46,880 bases of DNA from 2-02-FULL-48-14 sp041645035 (lineage in GTDB: Bacteria; Patescibacteriota; Gracilibacteria; UBA1369; 2-02-FULL-48-14): contig JBAZQU010000007.1 of assembly GCA_041645035.1 (NCBI GenBank), positions 1 to 46,880 on the forward strand, in the 5' to 3' direction. Numbering within the stretch: position 1 is the first letter of the stretch; the number at the start of each line of letters is the position of its first letter. A program made the position numbers and the translations under genes. Positions 1 through 7,100 of the stretch are shown piece by piece. Under the pieces are notes generated by a model. The model did no database searches. It was not told the DNA's origin and saw only the letters and a list, made by a program, of their open reading frames with translations.

Positions 1-1
1 T

Positions 2-268
2 TTCTGGGCTTCTTGGCTACATTTAATGATTGTTTTAATACATCCATTCTCCGATGGAAACGGACGTATTGCTCGTTTATGTGAAAAATGGTTCTTGGTT
101 CGGAAATTGGGTACACAAATGGTATTTCTCTCCAGCGAGGAATATTATTTCAAAGAACGTCCAAATTACTATTCAGCGCTTCGCTTGGGTGCCAATTATT
201 GGGAGGCGGATTTCTCCTTATCTATGCCTTTTCTGAAACTCTTGCCACAAGTGCTCCTCAATCGATGA
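2..268 (+). CDS. Fic/DOC family protein, C-terminal part (5' end outside window)
   Basis: The open frame runs in from the left edge, so the start is missing; the first in-window ATG is at 26, but codons before it are open. The visible part has the Fic core motif HPFSDGNGR (HxFxDGNGR). Its His is catalytic and its acidic residue and Arg handle the nucleotide in AMP-transferring Fic enzymes. The later RPNYYSAL segment is typical of the helix that follows the core. Fic enzymes usually move AMP or another phosphate-linked group onto a target protein hydroxyl; the target cannot be told here. The inhibitory helix and any N-terminal domain lie outside the window. About 105 nt separate it from the next gene. 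Confidence 0.8.
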   Translation, partial: FWASWLHLMIVLIHPFSDGNGRIARLCEKWFLVRKLGTQMVFLSSEEYYFKERPNYYSALRLGANYWEADFSLSMPFLKLLPQVLLNR

Positions 269-374
269 GCTCATGCACCTGCCAAGCCAGCCACTTTTGC
301 GTTTCCGCAAACACATTGAACTGTGTATGATTTGCCTTGATGGCGGTGAAATTCAGTAATTTAAACCCCGAGCT

Positions 375-860
375 ATGAACACTCAAAAGATAAAATTCAC
401 CGGCTGTTGTGAGCCGTTTGACCCTAAGCCATGGCAGGGAAAAGAAATCGTGTGGAAGGGTAAAATTTTTGTGAAGGACCATGTTACGAGTTTTTTCCAT
501 ATCCCGCTAAACATGGGGAGGAAAATCGTTAAAAACATAGAATTAATTGAGAAAGCGGGGGCCAAATCTCCCTACCAGTTGATGCTTACTGATGAAAAAT
601 CCCTCTGGGGTGCGGATATTTACATTGATGTTTTAAAAAAAGTTCCGCATGCGCAGATGGCGACACTTTCGGGAAAGTTTCTTACCAAAGTATTTGAAGG
701 GCCCTATCAAAATGCCGGCAAGTGGGCGCAAGAAATGAAGAAATATGTCGAGAAAAAAGGTAAAAGAATGAAGAAACTCTATTTTTCTTACACCACATGT
801 CCAAAATGCGCCAAGGCGTATGGGAAAAACTATGTGGTACTCTTCGCACAGATAAATTAG
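375..860 (+). CDS. GyrI-like small protein (often annotated 'hydrolase'), CxxC-containing
   Basis: A 161-residue soluble protein with no signal peptide. From memory it resembles a widespread small-protein family often annotated only as 'hydrolase', with a GyrI/SOUL-like alpha/beta fold. Recognisable blocks are TGCCEPFDPKPW near the N-terminus, SLWGADIYIDV in the middle and KVFEGPYQNAGKW before a C-terminal TTCPKCAKAYGKNYV block. The CPKC pair and the early CC pair suggest metal binding or redox sensitivity, which is inference. The start ATG follows a TTTAAACCCCGAGCT leader instead of a Shine-Dalgarno site, a leader type also seen before several other genes here. No operon partner is evident. 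The biochemical role is not established. Confidence 0.65.
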   Translation: MNTQKIKFTGCCEPFDPKPWQGKEIVWKGKIFVKDHVTSFFHIPLNMGRKIVKNIELIEKAGAKSPYQLMLTDEKSLWGADIYIDVLKKVPHAQMATLSGKFLTKVFEGPYQNAGKWAQEMKKYVEKKGKRMKKLYFSYTTCPKCAKAYGKNYVVLFAQIN

Positions 861-879
861 TTGGTCAAATCTCAAAAAC

Positions 880-908
880 TTGACTTGTTCGGTGTTTTGT
901 TTTAAATT
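880..908 (+). promoter_or_regulatory. Promoter of DEAD-box helicase gene
   Basis: TTGACT at 880-885 and TAAATT at 903-908 are separated by 17 bp. The predicted transcription start (about 915) almost coincides with the ATG at 917, so the mRNA would be leaderless or nearly so. There is no Shine-Dalgarno site. Confidence 0.6.
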
Positions 909-916
909 TAGCGCAA

Positions 917-2107
917 ATGTTTAGAAATCGACGTCAGAATTCAAGACCATCGTTCAGTAGGAGACCCCGACCTTCTCGTGCGAGCAAAGGATCCTCCTTG
1001 GACCCGGCTCTTTTAATACGCAAGGCGGTGGAACCTGCGCCGGAGGAAGCTTTCGTGCCTTCTTTTGAGTTTAAAGACATCCCCGTGGACCCTCAATTGA
1101 GAGGAAATATTCTGAAAAAAGGCTATACGGTACCCACCCCTATCCAAGATGGGAGTATTCTTCCGATTTCGGAAGGACGGGATGTTTTGGGAATTGCGAA
1201 CACAGGAACCGGGAAAACGGCGGCATTTTTGATTCCGCTGCTGCACATGGCGATTCAGCCCGGACCTAAGGAGCGTGTGCTTATTTTGGTTCCGACTCAT
1301 GAAATCGCCACACAGATTTTTCAAGAATTTTTAGGATTCAGTCGTGGGCTCCGCTTGCATGCGGCGGTGTGCGTGGGGGGACTTCCCATTTACCGCCAAA
1401 TTCGCGACCTTAAAATGGATCCGAGCTTTGTGATCGGCACGCCGGGACGCCTCAAAGACTTGATTGAACGTAAAGCGGTGAATCTTTCACGCTTTACTCG
1501 CGTGGTGCTGGACGAAGCGGATCGAATGGTGGACATGGGATTCATCAATGACGTGCGTCACATTTTGTCTCATGTCCCCGAGAAGCGTCAGTCACTGTTT
1601 TTTTCCGCTACTTTGCCTAAGGAGGTGAAGGATTTGATTCATTCTTTTTTGCACGACCCCGTGACAATTTCCGTGAAAAAGCAAGAAACAGTTATGAACG
1701 TGGAACAAGATGTGGTGTGGGTGAGTCGGACGGACAATAAAATCGGTATGCTTGTGGATTTGCTTCGGAAAGCCCATTTCGACAAGGTGCTCATTTTCGC
1801 ACGAACCAAGCGCAGCGTGGACAAACTCACCCGCTTCCTGGCGGATGTAGGATTTTTGGTGGCGTGTATTCACGGGGACAAGCAGCAGTCACAACGTCAA
1901 CGTGCGTTGGATGCGTTTAAAGCACATCGAGTTAAGATTCTGGTAGCTACCGATGTGGCGGCTCGTGGGCTCGACATCCCAAACGTGAGTCATGTCATCA
2001 ACTACGACGCGCCCGAGACTTATGAAGATTATGTTCACCGCATTGGACGAACCGGCCGTGCCGGAAAAGGAGGTACTGCACTTACATTTGTGGAACGAAG
2101 ATATTAG
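917..2107 (+). CDS. DEAD-box ATP-dependent RNA helicase (RhlE/DeaD-like)
   Basis: A 396-residue helicase with every motif of the family in order: Q motif (GYTVPTPIQ), motif I (NTGTGKTA), Ia (PTHEIA), GG, Ib (TPGR), II (DEAD), III (SAT), IV (IFARTKR), V (ATDVAARGLD) and VI (HRIGRTGRAG). It unwinds short RNA duplexes using ATP, with likely roles in ribosome assembly or mRNA turnover. The N-terminal 30 residues are Arg/Ser-rich (RNRRQNSRPSFSRRPRPSR), probably an RNA-binding tail. The protein ends almost directly after motif VI, so it lacks the basic C-terminal extension found in many RhlE or CshA proteins. It is transcribed alone from its own promoter and followed by a toxin-antitoxin operator. 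Confidence 0.93.
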   Translation: MFRNRRQNSRPSFSRRPRPSRASKGSSLDPALLIRKAVEPAPEEAFVPSFEFKDIPVDPQLRGNILKKGYTVPTPIQDGSILPISEGRDVLGIANTGTGKTAAFLIPLLHMAIQPGPKERVLILVPTHEIATQIFQEFLGFSRGLRLHAAVCVGGLPIYRQIRDLKMDPSFVIGTPGRLKDLIERKAVNLSRFTRVVLDEADRMVDMGFINDVRHILSHVPEKRQSLFFSATLPKEVKDLIHSFLHDPVTISVKKQETVMNVEQDVVWVSRTDNKIGMLVDLLRKAHFDKVLIFARTKRSVDKLTRFLADVGFLVACIHGDKQQSQRQRALDAFKAHRVKILVATDVAARGLDIPNVSHVINYDAPETYEDYVHRIGRTGRAGKGGTALTFVERRY

Positions 2108-2120
2108 CCGGCTTTACAAG

Positions 2121-2151
2121 AAGTAACTTTAAAGGTACAATAAAGTTACTT
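2121..2151. promoter_or_regulatory. Inverted-repeat operator of Phd/PIN module
   Basis: A perfect 11-bp inverted repeat, AAGTAACTTTA (2121-2131) and TAAAGTTACTT (2141-2151), with a 9-bp spacer. It ends 11 bp before the antitoxin ATG. The position and symmetry fit autoregulation by the antitoxin or toxin-antitoxin complex. Confidence 0.6.
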
Positions 2152-2162
2152 TAAAGATACCC

Positions 2163-2456
2163 ATGTTAACCCAGGAAAATACTTTCACCATCTCTGATCT
2201 GCGTAAGAATACGCTGAAGGTTTTGGCAAAAATGTACAAAAGTGATGAGCCCATCACTATTTTTTCCAATTCCAAACCTGTGGCTGTACTTATGAGCATT
2301 GTGATGTATACCGAACTCCAACAAGATGCGGATTCAACTTTCGACTCTGAGAAATACTCCAATGCCTGGGACTTTTTGATCAATCCACCCAAGGAAATCC
2401 TTATAACAAAGAAAGGTTTGAATGCTGTAGATATTATCCGTAAAGATAGAGATTAA
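2163..2456 (+). CDS. Phd/YefM-type antitoxin
   Basis: A 97-residue protein with the Phd/YefM N-terminal DNA-binding fold: TISDLRKNTLKVLAKMYKSD, then EPITIFSNSKPVAVLMS, the strand pair typical of the family. The C-terminal half (after about residue 60) should be the disordered toxin-neutralising tail. Its stop overlaps the toxin start by one base (TAATG at 2454-2458), so translation is probably coupled. A perfect inverted repeat lies just upstream and is the likely autoregulatory operator. Pairing a Phd-type antitoxin with a PIN toxin is a known combination. Confidence 0.8.
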   Translation: MLTQENTFTISDLRKNTLKVLAKMYKSDEPITIFSNSKPVAVLMSIVMYTELQQDADSTFDSEKYSNAWDFLINPPKEILITKKGLNAVDIIRKDRD

Positions 2457-2899
2457 TGGAAAAAATTGTTGTTGATGCGTCGGTTTTTCTCTCTAGTGCG
2501 CTTGAGGGTGAAGTACATTCAAAGATTTCACGTAAGTTTTTTGAAACTATTAAAAATAGTGGAGGGAAAATTACCATTCCAGTGTTAACGCTTTTTGAGG
2601 TTTTACATAATTTTTATAGGACAAATGAAGACTCGAAAGCCACTCAACGACTACATGAATATTTCATAAATTTGAATCTTTCTGGAGATCTTAAAATTTT
2701 AAACTTAGAGGCATCTTTCCTTGCTTATTTTTTTACTTATCATCAGCACTTCAATCTAAAAACTTCAGACGCTATAGTTGTGCTTACTGCGCATCGAGAA
2801 AAATGTCCTCTCATTTCTTGGGACAAACAAATGCTTAAGCAAGCTTCGAAAGGTGTGGCTATCTATACTCCGGAGGAATATTTAGAACTTTTAGCGTGA
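2456..2899 (+). CDS. PIN-domain ribonuclease toxin (VapC-like)
   Basis: A 147-residue PIN-fold protein. The acidic metal-binding residues are visible: D7 in the N-terminal VVDASVF motif, E in LTLFEVLHNFY, D in the KTSDAIVV motif, and the final D in LISWDKQML. PIN toxins cut RNA (tRNA, rRNA or mRNA) in a Mg2+/Mn2+-dependent way and are blocked by their antitoxin. The gene is coupled to the Phd-type antitoxin upstream. Its last 9 bases overlap the 3' end of the convergent hydrolase gene. Confidence 0.85.
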   Translation: MEKIVVDASVFLSSALEGEVHSKISRKFFETIKNSGGKITIPVLTLFEVLHNFYRTNEDSKATQRLHEYFINLNLSGDLKILNLEASFLAYFFTYHQHFNLKTSDAIVVLTAHREKCPLISWDKQMLKQASKGVAIYTPEEYLELLA

Positions 2900-3466
2900 G
2901 AGTTCGTCTAATAAAGATCTTCCTTCCGGCCATTCGCCCATGTCGGCGGTGGCGTTAATGTGTCCGCGCGGGCCAATATTTACGAGGCGAGCGCCCCAGG
3001 CTTTGGCCATGCTTTCGGCCTCTTCAATGGTCGCCCATGGATCGGTGGTGCTGGCCGCGACTATGGTTTTAAAGGGCAAGGGCTCAAGTGGAAGTGGGCC
3101 AAAGCCGGTGACCTCGGGTTGGAATCTCTGAAAGGGTGCGACTAAAAGTGCTCCTTTTACCTTATGGGTTTCTTCGGGATGTTCTTTTGCCCAGTGTGCA
3201 ATGACGGGACCGGAAAGGCTGTGGCTAACCAAAACCACTTCGTCGTATTTACGCACGTATTCGTCCAATGTGGCGACCCAGTCGTCTTTTACGGGATGCA
3301 TCCAATCGCGCTGTTCCACTTTAATCGCGCATATGGATGTGGCTTGCGCCACGTTCTTGCTTAGCATTCGCTTCGCTGCTGCTTGGGAATATTTCTTGAG
3401 CCAGAGGCTCTGCCAATGCTCGGGGCCGCTGTCTTGCCAACCGGGAATGATGAGGATGGTCGTCAT
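2891..3466 (-). CDS. RBBP9/YdeN-family serine hydrolase
   Basis: A 191-residue alpha/beta hydrolase of the RBBP9/YdeN type. It starts with the family hallmark ILIIPGWQDSGPEHWQSLW. The nucleophile motif is VSHSLSGP, a relaxed GxSxG with the active Ser in SHSLS. The acid is in TTDPWA and the His in GPRGHINA near the C-terminus, giving a full Ser-Asp-His triad. A family feature is the ADMGEWPEG tail. Substrates of bacterial members are unknown. No signal peptide is visible, so it is cytoplasmic. It is convergent with, and slightly overlaps, the PIN toxin gene. Confidence 0.85.
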   Translation of the reverse strand: MTTILIIPGWQDSGPEHWQSLWLKKYSQAAAKRMLSKNVAQATSICAIKVEQRDWMHPVKDDWVATLDEYVRKYDEVVLVSHSLSGPVIAHWAKEHPEETHKVKGALLVAPFQRFQPEVTGFGPLPLEPLPFKTIVAASTTDPWATIEEAESMAKAWGARLVNIGPRGHINATADMGEWPEGRSLLDELSR

Positions 3467-3505
3467 GCTGCTTTTTTATACACGAAAAAATCATGTAAGA
3501 GAATT

Positions 3506-3524
3506 CACGAATCGTGCTTATACT
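3506..3524 (+). promoter_or_regulatory. Promoter region of ECF sigma operon
   Basis: A -10-like TATACT sits at 3519-3524. Directly upstream is the inverted repeat CACGA-A-TCGTG (3506-3516), lying between the -10 and any -35. No good sigma-70 -35 is visible, which would fit control by an alternative sigma or by an activator or repressor. A start site near 3531 excludes the GTG at 3514 and supports the ATG at 3562. Confidence 0.4.
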
Positions 3525-3561
3525 GATGTCAGCTTTTTTAATACGAGTCCCTCGGTCTCTA

Positions 3562-4128
3562 ATGACCCAACAGGAAAAAGAACAAATTGAAGCCGCCCAA
3601 AAAAACAAACTTGAGTTTGTGCACCTTTATGACGCCCACTTTGAGGCAATACATCGATTTCTACTGAGCCGCGTGGCAGACCGACAATTAGCAGAAGATT
3701 TAACCTCAGATACGTTTATGATCGCACTGGAAAACATTGAAAAATATCGCTACGAAGGAAAGCCTTTCCGAGCATGGTTGTATCGCATCGCTATAAATGA
3801 AATCAACGGACATTATCGTAAGCACAAGCGTGAACGTGAGGCTATGATCCGAGAATGGCATGAGGTGGGTGAAAAATTTGATGGTGCTGATATAGAGGTA
3901 AAAGAAAAAGAATCGAAACAAGAAGTGGTGATGCATTTGAAACAACTCAACGATGCCTTCCATTTATTGAAGCCGGATGAACAAGATGTGCTTTCGCTGC
4001 GCTACTTCCAAGACCTTTCTTATAACGAAATGGCCGATGCGCTGAATACGAACGTGAACAACGTGGGAGTAAAACTTAACCGCGCCTTGAAGCGCCTCAC
4101 TCAACTTTGTCCCCAACTTTCATTATGA
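3562..4128 (+). CDS. ECF-family RNA polymerase sigma factor
   Basis: A 188-residue sigma-70-family factor of ECF architecture. Region 2 covers roughly residues 18-90, with FVHLYDAHFEAIHRFLLSRV, then DLTSDTFMIAL and the RAWLYRIAINEIN motif. An acidic linker follows, then region 4 with a helix-turn-helix near the C-terminus (LSYNEMADALNTNVNNVGVK). Regions 1.1 and 3 are absent. I chose ATG 3562 because the longer frame begins with GTG before the putative -10. The stop overlaps the next start as ATGA (4125-4128). That arrangement is typical of an ECF factor coupled to its anti-sigma, and the next protein has such a tail on a very large ectodomain. Confidence 0.9.
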   Translation: MTQQEKEQIEAAQKNKLEFVHLYDAHFEAIHRFLLSRVADRQLAEDLTSDTFMIALENIEKYRYEGKPFRAWLYRIAINEINGHYRKHKREREAMIREWHEVGEKFDGADIEVKEKESKQEVVMHLKQLNDAFHLLKPDEQDVLSLRYFQDLSYNEMADALNTNVNNVGVKLNRALKRLTQLCPQLSL

Positions 4129-7100
4129 TCGAAAAATATTTATCCAAACTGGGAAACATGTACCAAAAACGAAAACGACCATCGTTCAAGAATGATTTGC
4201 GTGCGCAACTTTTAAATAAGGCGCTCGAGCTTAATGAAGCGCCGGTAAAGCGCGGCTTTGGTTGGGCGAATTGGCAGGGTTTCTTTGTGAGACGTATGGC
4301 TCCGGCCGTAGCTACTGTGATGGTTGTGGCGTTGGCTTTCCAATTTTTACTACCCACGGGCGGCATGTTGCCTCAATTGGTGAACGTAGCGGAGGCGAAG
4401 GATTACTACACCTTAACCCCGGAGACGGAAGATGATACCGGCGTGGCCAGTGAAAGTAATTTTGTGCTTAGCAGTAAGGGAGAACTGGACGTAGATGAAG
4501 TGGAAGCAGTGCTTAGCGTGCAACCACAGGCTGAACTTTTGCTTGAACAAATCTCCGATACCGAGGTGCTGGTGAATCCGGTAGAAAGTTTGGACCCGGG
4601 CGAGGTTTACTCCTTCACGTTAGAGGCGCAGAACATGGATGAGAGTCCCTACCCCAAGGAATACAACTGGGCATACGAAGTGTCTGACGGTTTCCGCGTC
4701 ACCGGAACACTGCCGGGGCAACGAGAAGCGGGCGTGCCTATCAACACAGGCATCGAGATAACCTTTACTCATATTGGCGTAAGTGCCAGCGACTTTGAAA
4801 ATGCCTTCAGTATTTCACCCGCGGTGTCCGGACAGTTTGAAGTGAACGGAAAAATCGGAGTTTTTGCGCCGAGTGGTGGACTTAAAGAAGCTACCGTTTA
4901 CACAGTGGCTATTAGTGGAAGCTTGGGCTTGGAAGGTCTGGATAAAACTTTGGGCAAGGACTATGTGTTTGAATTTGAGACAAATAGCGAAACGCGCACG
5001 GCCACTCAACTTAGCTTTCCCAGGTCTGTTTATGAATTCAGCCCCAGCGAAACGCCCCAGATGCAATTCTACTATTGGGATGATAATGAAGTGGAAACGA
5101 CTGTTGGAGTTTCTGTTTATGTGTTCGGCAATGGCGAGGACTTTGTTTCAGCCATGCAGACTAAAAATGAAGAGGTCCCCGCTTGGACTTATTGCCAACG
5201 AAGCCTCTACCGCGTTCCTACTGACGGACTGAACAAAATAGTGGACATTCCGGAATATACTTTTGTGAATGACAGCGGTAACTGGATTATTTTGCCGGAT
5301 GCTCTGCCGGAGGGTTCTTACCTTTTGGAACTGACTAAGAATGATGCTGTGGTACAAGTCTTTGTGCAAATCAGCACACATGCGGTGTACCTCAATCTAA
5401 ATGAAGCAAATACGGTGGTTTGGGTGAACGATACTACAAGTGGAAAAACCGTAGAGGGCGCGACAGTAGAAATTTTGGATTCCGGTCTGAGTGAAGAAAC
5501 AAATAAAGACGGAGTGGTTAAGTTCGAAAATCTCTATGACGCCTTGCAGCTTGAAGAAAATCAAAACCAGATGATCTTTTTCTCCGTGACGGCCGAGGGG
5601 AAGACTACTTACTATCAGGCCTCCTTCTATCTGGGTGCGGACACTCCAAACCAGAATACTTGGCAATTTATGAATACGGACCGCGTCACTTACTTGCCTA
5701 CCGATACCGTACATTATTGGGGCTTTGTGCAAGGCCGTGAAGAGGCGGTTGAGGAAGAAGCCACCGTTTACGTTTTGCAAGGTTACTATTGGGGCTACGG
5801 TGATATTGAAGAATTGCTTCAAAAAAGTCCTATAATTTCGGAGGAAAAAATTTCTATTAAAGACGGGGAGGCTTTTGAAGGAAAGGTGGATATTAATAAA
5901 CTCACCGAAGGTTCTTACCAAATTCTACTGGTTCAAAATGGGCGCGTGCTGAGCGATGCTGATTTCTACGTATCGGGTTATGTGAAACCCGCTTACGATA
6001 TCCAAATGGAGGCGGACAAGACCGCGCTATTTAAAGGCGACATTGCGCATATCACCATTACGGCAGAATTTTTTGACGGCACCCCCGTGGTGGATACGCT
6101 GCTACAAATCAATCCACCGGATGGAGAAATTCAGTACGTCAAAACGGATGACAATGGAGAAATTGCACTCGACTGGGTCGCAACAAACGACAGTTGTTTG
6201 GAAGAAGATTGCCGTTTATTCAATAACAGATATTTCTCCGTGACTCCATCCCAAGAAGAGTTGGGAGAAATTTATGAATCGCTGGGGCTTAAAGTATTCA
6301 ATTCAAAAAGCGCGGTAGATGAGGCGAATCAAACTTTCACCAATACCGCCTTTGATTTTCAAACTTTTAAAGTGGATCTGGCTCAAGCTCAACTCGATGC
6401 CGTGTATGACGAGACGGACTCCACCAGTCGCGTAGAAATGACTGTGACACAAGTGGATTACGTCCGCACGGAAGTGGGCGAATATTATGATGAAAACGAT
6501 AAAGTGGTACGTAAAGAATATGAATATAACCGAGAAGAAAAGGATTTGGGTACCAGCAATTTAAGTCCGGACGGCAATGGAAAATATCACTACGATGCCA
6601 ATTTGAGTGACGAGCACGACTATGAAGTAGCTCTAAAAGTTTTCGACAGCGATGGCAACTATTACGTTGATAATGCAAATATCAGTAACGGTCATTCTTA
6701 CATCGGTTATGGCTCAAGCCTCCATCTCGTCGGTGGCACGGCTACATTGGGAGAAAATGTGACTGTGGAAGTGGTCCAGGATAACCCGGAGATTTCTTAC
6801 GAAGGAATTTACCTCTTTATGGAAAACCAAAACGGTGTACAGAAGCTTGAACTTCGAGAGGAGCCTTCCTATACCTTTGAATTTGGTGAAGAACATGTGC
6901 CCAATGTGTTTCTAAGCACAGTTCTCTTCGATGGCACGCATTATCGCGAAAGTGGTTTCGCTAACGTGGCGTTGAATACTGAAGATCGTCGCATGGATTT
7001 GACGGTGACGGCGGACCAAGACACCTATGAACCGGGTGAAGAAGTCACTCTAGACATTAAAGCCAGCGAGGCGGGTCAAGTGAATTTGTACTTGGTGGAT